From contig SVHN01000002.1 of assembly GCA_015055805.1 (NCBI GenBank), positions 145,138 to 209,137 of the forward strand: 64,000 nucleotides of DNA, given 5' to 3'. Positions 20,513 through 29,610 of the stretch are shown one piece after another. The translations under genes and the position numbers were made by a program. The stretch is from Clostridiales bacterium (lineage in GTDB: Bacteria > Bacillota > Clostridia > Christensenellales > Borkfalkiaceae). Positions within the stretch are counted from its first letter, which is position 1; every line of letters starts with the position of its first letter. The notes under the pieces were generated by a model. The model was not told where the DNA came from and ran no database searches. It saw only the letters and a list, made by a program, of their open reading frames with translations.

Positions 20513-21322
20513 TTAATTGTTCTTTAAGCTGTTTCCAAGATAAGTACCAAACCCTGACGGTGCTTTTCTCTTTTCTTCGGTAAAGCCTGAAGATCTTCTA
20601 TCTCTTCCGCCTTTACTGAATTTCTTTCCGCCGCGGTTATCTCTTCCATTTCTACCATTTCTGCCACGGTCGTTTCCGTTTCTGCCTGCATTATAGGGTT
20701 TAGCAAACTCGTCTTTGTCGTTGGGCACGATAACGACGTAACGGTTTGGTTCTTTACCATCACTCTTTGTCTTTACAGTTTGACTGTCTGCAAGCGTGGT
20801 GTGAATAATTCTTCTTTCAAACGGACTCATTGGCTCTAAAATAACTTCTCTTCTCATTTCAGTAGCCTTTTCTTCAAGACGTTTAGCAAGTTTAATCAAA
20901 GTTTCTTCACGTCTGTCACGGTAATTTTCACAATCTACTACGACTTTCTTATAATCTTTTTTTCCTATATTAGCCGCTGCGCCTGCTAAAGTTTGGATAG
21001 CGTCCAAAACTTCGCCGCGATAACCTATTACCGACGAAGAATCTTTTGATTCTAAGGTAATAACGGTATTTTCGCCGTTTTCGGTTAAGGTAGCAACCGC
21101 GTTCAATTCCATAATATCTAAAATGCCTTGAACGAAAGTTACTGCTCTTTCAATATCGCTCTGTTTTTTAGTTATTTCTACTACTGCCTGACCTTTAATT
21201 CTTCCAAATAATCCTTTACTAGGTTCTTCAATAACCTTAATCTCTGCACCGTCTGCCGTTACGTTAAGCTCTTTAAGCCCAAGCTCAATAGCTTCTTCAA
21301 CGGTCTTTGCCTTAAACTCCAT
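20513..21322 (-). CDS. jag: Jag/KhpB RNA-binding protein (Jag-N, KH, R3H)
   Basis: MEFKAKTVEEAIELGLKEL, GLFGRIKGQ, VIGYRGEVLDAIQTL, MSPFERRIIHTTL; Arg/Gly-rich C-terminal tail. Confidence 0.93.
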   Translation of the reverse strand: MEFKAKTVEEAIELGLKELNVTADGAEIKVIEEPSKGLFGRIKGQAVVEITKKQSDIERAVTFVQGILDIMELNAVATLTENGENTVITLESKDSSSVIGYRGEVLDAIQTLAGAAANIGKKDYKKVVVDCENYRDRREETLIKLAKRLEEKATEMRREVILEPMSPFERRIIHTTLADSQTVKTKSDGKEPNRYVVIVPNDKDEFAKPYNAGRNGNDRGRNGRNGRDNRGGKKFSKGGRDRRSSGFTEEKRKAPSGFGTYLGNSLKNN

Positions 21323-21359
21323 TTTTCTATCCTCCGTGCGCCAAGCGCAAATATTTATT

Positions 21360-22913
21360 CTATTTTAACCTTCCACGAATATGTTGTTTTTGTTGTTTCT
21401 GGTCTTTTTTAGCCATCATTGAAAGGTAATCTTCGCCGTTTTCATGAGCAAACTTATCGTCTTTTTTCTTTTTCGGTTCTTGTTTTTCTTCCTTAGGCTG
21501 TTCCTTTGGCGTATAAACTCTGCCGCGGATTTTCTGCGTTTCTTGCGCTGCCTCTTGCTTTTTAAACTTTCTATCAACGAAGAAGTTTATAAGGAAAGTC
21601 GTTCCTAAACTTAAAAGCGAACTTAAAACGATATATATTGAGAACGCCGCCGTATACATAAAAGCAAAGATTGCCATCATGATAGGCATCATCCACTTCA
21701 TTACCTTTTGCGTTTGCGCGCCTTGACCGTCAACCGTCTGCAATTCCATCTGCGCTTGCTGAGATTTACCTATTACTATTTGTGATAAAAGCGATACACC
21801 AGCAGTTAATGCAACTAAAATAAAGAATCCGTTTGCCTGTGTCTTTTCTTTGTCAAGCTTAGAAATCAAAAGATCGTAATTTGCTTGTCCAATGTTGTTT
21901 GCATCGGTTTGATCTTTAATATATCTCTGTTCGGTAACAAATTTTGTCCAGTCTGTTTCTACAGGGTGCTTTAACGGGCTGTCACTTACCCAAATGTTTT
22001 TAACCCATAAGAAATTTTCGTTTTCTTCCCTGAAAGTTTCAGCAGATTTATCCGCTCTTATACTATTAATAAACTGTTCTTCGGTAAGTTCAGCGTTTTC
22101 TGACTTTGCCTCTTCGTAAGTTTTGCCATTACAATCTTTAAGATAATTATTTTCTTCGGTAAGTAGGGTAGTACTTAAAATTGCACCTTCTATTAAATCG
22201 TAAGAAAATTTTTCTTCCACGTCCCACTCAATACCGGTTTCATTTATCTGATAAGACGCTCTTAAAACAGTGTAACCGTTTTCGGTGCTGATAAATAGGG
22301 CAGAGCCGTTATTTTCAACGTTAATTATAAATTCTTCGCCGTCTTTATTAGTGCCTTTAATAATATCGTTATCAGTATTTTCGTCGGTTATTATTTCATA
22401 AAGTTCGTTGAGTTTAACAACGGGTTTACCTTCTTCATTGCGGATTATATACGCTGTTTCACCTTTATCTTCTTCTAGTCCTGCGTATATAACGTTATTA
22501 TACGATAAACTCATATCGTAAAAATACTTTTTGTTTTGATATCTAGAATATGCCGAAAAACCGTTTAAGGCAACGATAAAGATAACCAAAGTTAAAATGG
22601 TCGGTAAGCACGCGCCAAACATAGAATAACCGTTCTTTTTGTAGAGCGCAAGCATTTTTTGGTTATATAAATCTTTGTTATCAGCGTACTGTTTCTGTAA
22701 TTTTTCCAGTTCAGGACGCATTTGTTCCATTTTTAGAGAGTTCTTTCTCATAGACGCCCTTGACGCATAGTCGAACGGCAAGGTTATAAGTTTTAGTATT
22801 AAGGTAAATAAAACTACGCCCAAGAAAATTGAAGAGCTTATCTGTACAAGCCATAAAATAATATCGACCAAAAAATTTCCAGTCTCTGGCTTGGTAAAAT
22901 TAATAATATTCAT
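21360..22913 (-). CDS. yidC: Membrane protein insertase YidC/SpoIIIJ
   Basis: LKLITLPFDYASRASMRKNSLKMEQMRPELEKLQKQYADN; C-terminal TM cluster QTQKVMKWMMPIMMAIF. Confidence 0.95.
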   Translation of the reverse strand: MNIINFTKPETGNFLVDIILWLVQISSSIFLGVVLFTLILKLITLPFDYASRASMRKNSLKMEQMRPELEKLQKQYADNKDLYNQKMLALYKKNGYSMFGACLPTILTLVIFIVALNGFSAYSRYQNKKYFYDMSLSYNNVIYAGLEEDKGETAYIIRNEEGKPVVKLNELYEIITDENTDNDIIKGTNKDGEEFIINVENNGSALFISTENGYTVLRASYQINETGIEWDVEEKFSYDLIEGAILSTTLLTEENNYLKDCNGKTYEEAKSENAELTEEQFINSIRADKSAETFREENENFLWVKNIWVSDSPLKHPVETDWTKFVTEQRYIKDQTDANNIGQANYDLLISKLDKEKTQANGFFILVALTAGVSLLSQIVIGKSQQAQMELQTVDGQGAQTQKVMKWMMPIMMAIFAFMYTAAFSIYIVLSSLLSLGTTFLINFFVDRKFKKQEAAQETQKIRGRVYTPKEQPKEEKQEPKKKKDDKFAHENGEDYLSMMAKKDQKQQKQHIRGRLK

Positions 22914-23159
22914 TTAATACACCCATTTAACGACGCTTTTCTTATCGGGTACTTTATCAAAACCACCCTTACACCAAGGGGTACACCTTAAAATTCTTTT
23001 CATACCCAAAAAACACCCGACGAAAAAGCCGTGTTTTAAAATTGCTTCCAAGGTATATTCCGAACAAGTGGGAATATACATGCAAGTTCCCTTAGACAAA
23101 TATTTCTGATAAAACCTTATCAATTTTACGCCTAAATATTTAAGCATTAAAAAATCCAC
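22914..23159 (-). CDS. yidD: Membrane protein insertion efficiency factor YidD
   Basis: LIRFYQKYLSKGTCMYIPTCSEYTLEAILKHG. Confidence 0.95.
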   Translation of the reverse strand: MDFLMLKYLGVKLIRFYQKYLSKGTCMYIPTCSEYTLEAILKHGFFVGCFLGMKRILRCTPWCKGGFDKVPDKKSVVKWVY

Positions 23160-23469
23160 CTTTTTTGAAAAGATAATTCATATTGTCTTTAAAATTTTTC
23201 AGCGAATATTCGTTTTGTACTTTTGGTATAAAAACAAAAAAGAAGTTTTTTCCTAATTGCGGCGTAAAACTTCTGAAAGATTCCCTTAAAAGCCTTTTAA
23301 TTCTATTCCTAACGACGCTTCCGCCGTGTTTTTTACTCACGGCGAAACCAACTTTTAATTCCTGTGACGGAAAATAAATCATTGTGAGCGACGCGGAAAA
23401 CAATCTCTTGCCTTTTTTAAATACCAGATTGAAATCTTTTTCTTTTTTTAACCTGTAATCAAAGGTCAT
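23140..23469 (-). CDS. rnpA: Ribonuclease P protein component
   Basis: RLKKEKDFNLVFKKGKR, VGFAVSKKHGGSVVRNRIKRLLRESFR. Confidence 0.96.
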   Translation of the reverse strand: MTFDYRLKKEKDFNLVFKKGKRLFSASLTMIYFPSQELKVGFAVSKKHGGSVVRNRIKRLLRESFRSFTPQLGKNFFFVFIPKVQNEYSLKNFKDNMNYLFKKGGFFNA

Positions 23470-23483
23470 CAGCTGTTCCTTAA

Positions 23484-23618
23484 TTATGCAGAAAGCTTAT
23501 GGCGACCTTTATTACGACGTCTTTTAAGAACGTTCTTGCCTGAACGGGTTTTCATTCTCTTTCTGAATCCGTGAACTTTACTTCTCTGTCTTTTTTTAGG
23601 CTGGTAAGTCTGTTTCAT
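23484..23618 (-). CDS. rpmH: 50S ribosomal protein bL34
   Basis: Not in the ORF track. Reverse-strand translation [44 protein letters not shown]. Confidence 0.97.
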   Translation of the reverse strand: MKQTYQPKKRQRSKVHGFRKRMKTRSGKNVLKRRRNKGRHKLSA

Positions 23619-23696
23619 AATATTTTTCTCCTTATTTAGGTTGTTTTTTCCTTTGCTTTACTATTGTATATAGATTTTTTTGTTTTGTCAATTAAT

Positions 23697-24797
23697 TTAA
23701 GCGTTTATTCTTACCGGAAGTACCAAATATAAGAATCCGTCGTTGCTAACCGAGGTAATTATACAGGGATCTATCGCGGTGTTTAGGTTAAGATTGATAA
23801 AATCGTCCGATACAATCTTTAAAAACTCTGCTATGTATTTTCCGTTAAACGCTATCGCTAAGTCTTTACCGTTTAGATTAATCGGCACGTTTTCGTTTAC
23901 CGTTCCTACTTCAGATTTAGCAGAAACCGTCATGCCTTCTTCCTTAATATCAAACTTAACGACGTTATATCTATCGTTCCTTGCAACAATCGACGCTCTT
24001 TCAATACTATTAAGCATTGCCGCGCGATTTACTGTAACCGTGTTTTCAAAAGCCGTGGGAAGAATATGGTTATACTTTACGAATTCGCCCTCAATCAATC
24101 TTGATATTAAAAGTGTGTTTTCCACTTCAACGAACAGCGAATTTTTCTGTAAGTATACTTTAATAATATTGTCTTCTTTATCAAGAAGTCTGGTGATTTC
24201 TAGTAAGGTTCTTGCTGGGATAACCGCTTTCATATTACCACTTGCGGTAACTTCCTTTTTAACAACAGCCATTCTAAACCCGTCAAGAGCAACACCCGTC
24301 AAAGAATTATCCTGTATTTCAAACAAGCAGCCTTTAAGGATAGGTCTGCTATCGTCGGACGAACAAGCAAACGCCGTCTTTTCAACTACGTCTTTAAGTT
24401 GGCTCTGTTTAATCTCAAAATAATCAACGCCGTCTTCCTTTTCAATTTTCGGGAAGTTTTCTGCAGGGAAGACTTGAAGTTCAGATTCAGAATCGGAATA
24501 TTTGATTTGAAGTTGTCCGTCGAAAAGACGACTTAGTTCAACCTGCTCTTTTTCTAACTTTTTAACGAAATCAACGAAATATTTACCAACGACAACCGTT
24601 TCACCTTCCATCAAAACGTCCGCTTTAATAGTTTTTTCTATAGTAAGTTCCATATCGGTTGCAAGAAGTGTTAAAGTATCGCCCTTTGCAGTTATTTTTA
24701 TACCTTCTAAAACGGGGTTAGCTGCTTTTACCGATAAAGCCTTGCTTACTTTAAGCACGGCATCTGATAAATCAAGACCGTCGCATATAATTTTCAT
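23697..24797 (-). CDS. dnaN: DNA polymerase III beta sliding clamp
   Basis: Full-length DnaN: LSDAVLKVSKALSVKAANPVLEGIKI, RPILKGCLFEI, LVLPVRI C-terminus. Confidence 0.97.
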   Translation of the reverse strand: MKIICDGLDLSDAVLKVSKALSVKAANPVLEGIKITAKGDTLTLLATDMELTIEKTIKADVLMEGETVVVGKYFVDFVKKLEKEQVELSRLFDGQLQIKYSDSESELQVFPAENFPKIEKEDGVDYFEIKQSQLKDVVEKTAFACSSDDSRPILKGCLFEIQDNSLTGVALDGFRMAVVKKEVTASGNMKAVIPARTLLEITRLLDKEDNIIKVYLQKNSLFVEVENTLLISRLIEGEFVKYNHILPTAFENTVTVNRAAMLNSIERASIVARNDRYNVVKFDIKEEGMTVSAKSEVGTVNENVPINLNGKDLAIAFNGKYIAEFLKIVSDDFINLNLNTAIDPCIITSVSNDGFLYLVLPVRINA

Positions 24798-25267
24798 AAA
24801 TTCGTTCTCCTTATACTGTTATAACAATATATACAGATATATTATATAATATAGTCGTTAAAAAATCAAGAAATTTTCACTTTTATAGCCTTTTTTTTGA
24901 GGGCATAAGAGTAAAAAATATTTATCCTATTGTTTTGTTATTATTTATTTTTAAAAAATAAAAATAGTATTATTAATATTATGTTCGGTGGATAAGTGGA
25001 TAAGCTATTTTTCCTTAATTATTATCTAACTTTTTATCGTTTAATAAAGCGTTGATTAAATGTTAAAAGAAATTAGATAAGTTGATAGAAAAAATTAAAG
25101 TGTGTATATATTAACAAAATAAAATTGATAAAATATTGAAATAATTTAATTAAAAAAGAGAAAAATGTAAAAATAAATTGTATCCACAAAGTTGTAAACA
25201 TTTTATAAATATCAACGTTGATAAAAAAAGATTGTAAAATTTTTTTAATTGTGATATACTCTTTTAT
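24798..25267. other. Candidate oriC between divergent dnaN and rsmG
   Basis: Very AT-rich 470 bp. Tandem DnaA-box-like GGTGGATAA (24987-24995) and AGTGGATAA (24995-25003), inverse GTATCCACA (25180-25188). Genes to the left mostly run minus, to the right mostly plus. Confidence 0.6.
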
Positions 25268-25948
25268 ATGAGAGAAACGTTTGAAAAATTTGGTATAATT
25301 ATTCCGCAAGAAAAACTTGATAAGTTTGAAAAATACTATGAATTACTAGTGTTTTATAACTCAAAATTTAACATTACCGCAATCACCGAAAAAGAAGAAG
25401 TAGTTGTTAAACATTTTATAGATTCCGTTTTAGGTGTGGATAAAGTGTGTGGAAAAACGTTGATAGATATAGGATCGGGCGGTGGATTTCCTGCGATACC
25501 GTTAAAAATAGTAAACGAGAAACTTTTCGTTACAATGCTTGAGGCAACGGGAAAGAAGTGTGAATTTCTAAACACGGTTATAAAAGAGTTAGGATTAGAA
25601 AATATAAGAGTTATAAACAATCGCGCAGAACTTTTAGCAAAAGATGAAAATTATCGTGAAAAATTTGACGTTTGTACGGCAAGGGCAGTTGCAAGACTAA
25701 ACACGCTTTCAGAATATTGTATGCCGTTTGTAAAAATCGGTGGAAAATTCGTGTCTTATAAAGGTGATGCGGAAGAAGAGATAAAAGAGGCTTTATCCGC
25801 TGTAAAAATTCTTGGTGGAAAGATTGTTGACGTTAAAAATTATAACCTTTTGGACGCAAAAAGAACGCTCGTAACCATAGAAAAAATTAAAAATACCGAT
25901 AAAAAATATCCTAGGGGACAGGGAAAGGAGAGAAAAAATCCGCTGTGA
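25268..25948 (+). CDS. rsmG: 16S rRNA (guanine527-N7)-methyltransferase RsmG (GidB)
   Basis: VVKHFIDSVLG, LIDIGSGGGFPAIPLKI, VCTARAVARLNTLSEYCMPFV, PRGQGKERKNPL. Confidence 0.97.
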   Translation: MRETFEKFGIIIPQEKLDKFEKYYELLVFYNSKFNITAITEKEEVVVKHFIDSVLGVDKVCGKTLIDIGSGGGFPAIPLKIVNEKLFVTMLEATGKKCEFLNTVIKELGLENIRVINNRAELLAKDENYREKFDVCTARAVARLNTLSEYCMPFVKIGGKFVSYKGDAEEEIKEALSAVKILGGKIVDVKNYNLLDAKRTLVTIEKIKNTDKKYPRGQGKERKNPL

Positions 25949-26415
25949 CAGAGTTTACTTTTAATAGAGCAAGATCGGTTGCCGTAACAGGGCATAGAGT
26001 TTTAGGAAAAGATATAAATAAACAAAGACTTGATGAAATTTTCAGAAAACTAGTCGATAGTGGGGTTAATATTTTTTATATAGGTATGGCATTAGGGTTT
26101 GACACTATGTGTTTTCAGGTTTTAGAAAAGATACGCGAAGAAAAGGATATAAAACTAGTCGCGTGTATACCTTGCCCATCACAACCTATGAGGTTTAACT
26201 TTGAGCAGAAAAGAGAATACGAAAGAATGGTAAAATCTGCTGATATAAAGGTTATTATAAGCAACGAATATACACCGACTTGTATGCAAAAACGAAACGA
26301 GTATATGGTGGATAGAGCAGGAATACTTATATCGTATTTAAGAAGAGATTACGGCGGAACAAAAAACACCGTAGACTATGCAAAAAAAGTAGGAGTAACA
26401 ATATATAACGTATAA
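25945..26415 (+). CDS. SLOG-family DUF1273 (YpsA-like) protein
   Basis: SVAVTGHRVLGK, GMALGFDTMCFQVLEKI, IPCPSQPMRF; overlaps the rsmG stop. Confidence 0.85.
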   Translation: MTEFTFNRARSVAVTGHRVLGKDINKQRLDEIFRKLVDSGVNIFYIGMALGFDTMCFQVLEKIREEKDIKLVACIPCPSQPMRFNFEQKREYERMVKSADIKVIISNEYTPTCMQKRNEYMVDRAGILISYLRRDYGGTKNTVDYAKKVGVTIYNV

Positions 26416-26507
26416 AACGTTTATTATTAAAAATATAGATTAATTGAAAGGAACTTTTAGTAAAGAGTTTCTTTTTTTGTTAAAGTACCTTTTAAATTAT
26501 TAGTGTA

Positions 26508-26536
26508 TTGACAATAGATACAAAATATGGTATAAT
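26508..26536 (+). promoter_or_regulatory. Sigma-A-type promoter of the toxin-antitoxin operon
   Basis: TTGACA, 17 bp spacer, TATAAT. Confidence 0.8.
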
Positions 26537-26577
26537 AAGACCACAATAAGCATATATTAATAATAGGAGGATAAATT

Positions 26578-26853
26578 ATGACACAGCCTTTACCTAGAAT
26601 TTTACCAGTAAACGAACTAAAAAATACAGCAAATATTATGAAAACTTGCAAGGAAAGTCCTGTTCCTATCGTTATAACAAAGAACGGATACGGTGAAGCC
26701 GTTATGATGAGCGTTAAACTTTATGAAGAAATGTTTGCAAAAATGCAAGCTGCAGCATTAATCAACGCAGGGATAGACGACGTGGAAAATGGAGAAAAGC
26801 CCGTAAGCGGAAATGAATTTTTTGATGCTATGAGGGCTAAATATGGAAAATAA
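26578..26853 (+). CDS. Phd/YefM-family antitoxin
   Basis: PVNELKNTANIMKTCKESPVPIVITKNGYGEAVMMSVKLYEEM. Confidence 0.9.
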   Translation: MTQPLPRILPVNELKNTANIMKTCKESPVPIVITKNGYGEAVMMSVKLYEEMFAKMQAAALINAGIDDVENGEKPVSGNEFFDAMRAKYGK

Positions 26854-27157
26854 AAAGTATAAACTAAAAATTTTTCCATTAGCAAGACAAGATATGGAAC
26901 AAATATTTGAATATATAGCAGTTGATTTATGTAATATAACTGCGGCAATCGGACAAATTAACGATTTTGAAAAGGCATTTGAAAATATTTGTAATTTTCC
27001 CGAAAGTTGCCCTTATATAAACAACGAATACGTAAAGGACAAGACTTTAAGAAAACTTATCGTTAATAATTACATAGCCTTTTATCGTGTGAGAGAAGAA
27101 GAAATTCAATTGATACGCGTCTTATACGGCATGAGTAATTACCAATCATTTTTATAA
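26843..27157 (+). CDS. RelE/ParE-family toxin
   Basis: LARQDMEQIFEYIAVDL, LRKLIVNNYIAFYRV, IQLIRVLYGMSNY; overlaps the antitoxin ORF by 11 nt. Confidence 0.9.
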   Translation: MENKKYKLKIFPLARQDMEQIFEYIAVDLCNITAAIGQINDFEKAFENICNFPESCPYINNEYVKDKTLRKLIVNNYIAFYRVREEEIQLIRVLYGMSNYQSFL

Positions 27158-27190
27158 AGAAAAAAACAACGCAAGCGCGTTGTTTTTCTT

Positions 27191-28057
27191 TTATATACCG
27201 TCTTTATTTTCCACACTTGATAGGAAGTGGATAAGTTTTTCAGATTTGGGATTTTCAAATACTTCGGTGGGTGTGCCTTCTTCTGCGACCACGCCTTCTG
27301 ATAAGAATATTATCTTATCGGAAACCGATTTAGCAAAGCCCATTTCATGGGTAACTATTATCATTGTTCTGTCTTCGTCTTTTAACGAACGAATAACTTT
27401 TAATACTTCGCCCGTAAGTTCAGGGTCTAATGCCGAAGTCGGCTCGTCAAAGCATAAAACCTTGGGTTTAAGTGCAAGTGCTCTTGCGATAGCAACGCGT
27501 TGACATTGACCGCCCGACAGTTCGCAAGGATAGTTGTTGATTTTATCCGAAAGCCCGATTTTTTCAACAAGTTCTAAACCGTCTTTTTCAATCTCTTCAA
27601 GACGTTCTTTTTTGAAGGAAAGAAGTTTTTCTTTTATAACCTTTCTAGTTAAAGACTTGTCGGTTTTAGCGTTTAATTTAAGCTGTTTTTTATAGTCTTT
27701 AATCTTATCTTTAAGTAACATTGTCGGAGCAAGCGTAATGTTATGAAGAACATTGTACTGTGGAAATAAGTGAAAAGACTGAAAAACCAACCCGAAATTA
27801 AGGCGTTTAACTCTAAGTTCGCTATCCTTATAATCTTTAGCATTTTCGGCGTTAAATAGTTGTTCGCCGTCAAGAGTCATAACGCCAACGTCAGGGGTTT
27901 CAAGAAAGTTAATGGACCTAAGCAGAGTAGTTTTACCGCTACCCGAAGAACCTATTATACTTAAAACTTCGCCTTTATTAAGCGATAAATTAATTCCTTT
28001 CAAGACTTCAACGTTATCGAAGTTTTTCTTGAAATTTTCTATCTGTAAATATGCCAT
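27191..28057 (-). CDS. Polar amino acid ABC transporter ATP-binding protein with internal insertion
   Basis: GSSGSGKTTLLRSINFLE, LSGGQCQRVAIARALA, LCFDEPTSALDPEL; insert LLKDKIKDYKKQLKLNAKTDKSLTRKVIKEKLLSFKKERLEEIEKD before the signature. Confidence 0.95.
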   Translation of the reverse strand: MAYLQIENFKKNFDNVEVLKGINLSLNKGEVLSIIGSSGSGKTTLLRSINFLETPDVGVMTLDGEQLFNAENAKDYKDSELRVKRLNFGLVFQSFHLFPQYNVLHNITLAPTMLLKDKIKDYKKQLKLNAKTDKSLTRKVIKEKLLSFKKERLEEIEKDGLELVEKIGLSDKINNYPCELSGGQCQRVAIARALALKPKVLCFDEPTSALDPELTGEVLKVIRSLKDEDRTMIIVTHEMGFAKSVSDKIIFLSEGVVAEEGTPTEVFENPKSEKLIHFLSSVENKDGI

Positions 28058-28060
28058 AAC

Positions 28061-28741
28061 CTATACCTTATAATAAGAAAGCGTTTTTTCCAGTTTATTG
28101 AAAACGACCGTGACCAAACCGTTGAACACCAAGTAAAAAATAGCGGCGTAAAGAAGAGGCGATAGCGTAACGAAATTATTTACAGCCTCTTTAGCGGCGG
28201 TAAGAAGATCCACAACGCTCAAAGTAAACGCCAAAACGGTGTCTTTAACTAAGGTAATGGTTTCATTGCTCATCGGGGGCAGAATATTTTTGATTACCTG
28301 TAAAAGAACGATTTTATAAAAAATCTGCCATTTGGTAAACCCTAATACTTGACCAGCCTCATACTGACCTTTGGGAACAGCCTCGATACCAGCGCGGAAA
28401 ATTTCCGAAAAATAGCAAGCGTAGTTTATTACGAAAGCAATCATAACGAATACGAAAAGCATATTCTGCACGGTAAGTCCTAACGCAGCCGCCCACGCTT
28501 TAGTGGTAGATGCGAAAAGGTATTTGGGAAGAAAGCTAACAAGTAAAATTTGTAGCATCAAAGGAGTGCCTCTGATAATCCAGATAAACACTTTTAAGAC
28601 GTACTTTATCGGCTTAAATTTAGACATTGAGCCGAAAGATATGATTAAACCAAGCGGTAGTGCAAGAACAAGGGTTACGGCAAACAGCAGAACCGTATTG
28701 CCGAACCCTTGTAAAAGACTTAATAAAATTTCGCCAACCAT
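28061..28741 (-). CDS. Amino acid ABC transporter permease
   Basis: GFGNTVLLFAVTLVLALPLGLI, RGTPLMLQILLVSF, YFSEIFRAGIEAVPKGQYEAGQVLGFT. Confidence 0.95.
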   Translation of the reverse strand: MVGEILLSLLQGFGNTVLLFAVTLVLALPLGLIISFGSMSKFKPIKYVLKVFIWIIRGTPLMLQILLVSFLPKYLFASTTKAWAAALGLTVQNMLFVFVMIAFVINYACYFSEIFRAGIEAVPKGQYEAGQVLGFTKWQIFYKIVLLQVIKNILPPMSNETITLVKDTVLAFTLSVVDLLTAAKEAVNNFVTLSPLLYAAIFYLVFNGLVTVVFNKLEKTLSYYKV

Positions 28742-28746
28742 TATAA

Positions 28747-29610
28747 TTATTCTTCGGAAGGTCCTTCAACGCAAGACTGACCAGCAGAGCCTTTTTCAAC
28801 ACCGATAACGGCGTTCTTGAAACTGTCTTTATCAGAATACTTATCCTTATCGGCAGTAGCAACGACAGCTACCTGCTTATTATAGAGATAAGGTACGGAA
28901 ATGCACATGCTTTCTTTTCTTTCTTCGGTGATAGTCATACCGTTCCAAACAAGGTCGATAGAACCTTCTTCAAGAAGAGCCTCTTTGGAATCCCAGTTAA
29001 TTACGAGAAATTCAACCTTTACGTCAGTAGCGTTCTGTTCGTTAAGATATTTAACTACTTCTTTAGCGAGTTCGATATCAAAACCGGTGAGCGCGCCGGC
29101 TTCTTCGTAAGCGATAGGCGCAAATACCGTGTAACCGATAACGATTTTCTTAGAATTAACGATTTTAGTCCAGCTGTCGTCGTCTGCGCTAGCTAAGGGG
29201 TTAGTGGTGTCGGCTTTAACAGCAAGACTACCTTTAACACCGAACTTGTCGGCAACTTCGCCGAGTTTGCCGTTTGAGTTTAACGCGATAAGCGCGTCGT
29301 TAATCTTAGAAACGAACGCTTTGTCGCCCTTTCTACCAGCAATACCGTATTCTTCCTGAGCAAGAACTAAATCTTCAACGATAGCGATTTTGCCAGCGTA
29401 GTCACCAGTCTTAGCATAGTAACCAGCCATAATAGAGTCGATAACGACCGCGTCAAGAGTGCCTTGGTCGAGTTTAACGACTGCGTCTAATTGTGATTCG
29501 CATTTAATCATTTCTTTACCGAGTGCCAACTTTTGTCCGCAAGCGGTCAAAGAAAAAATCATTGTAACTGCTAAAACGGTAGCAGTTAGTGCTTTGAAAA
29601 ATCTTTTCAT
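28747..29610 (-). CDS. Substrate-binding lipoprotein, apparently circularly permuted (SBP_bac_3-like)
   Basis: Lipobox SLTACG, then normally C-terminal elements (LDAVVKLDQGTLDAVVIDSIMAGYY...INDALIALNSNGKLGEVADKFG), then normally N-terminal elements (KIVIGYTVFAPIAYEEAGALTGFDIELAKEVVKYL...TITEERK). Confidence 0.88.
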   Translation of the reverse strand: MKRFFKALTATVLAVTMIFSLTACGQKLALGKEMIKCESQLDAVVKLDQGTLDAVVIDSIMAGYYAKTGDYAGKIAIVEDLVLAQEEYGIAGRKGDKAFVSKINDALIALNSNGKLGEVADKFGVKGSLAVKADTTNPLASADDDSWTKIVNSKKIVIGYTVFAPIAYEEAGALTGFDIELAKEVVKYLNEQNATDVKVEFLVINWDSKEALLEEGSIDLVWNGMTITEERKESMCISVPYLYNKQVAVVATADKDKYSDKDSFKNAVIGVEKGSAGQSCVEGPSEE

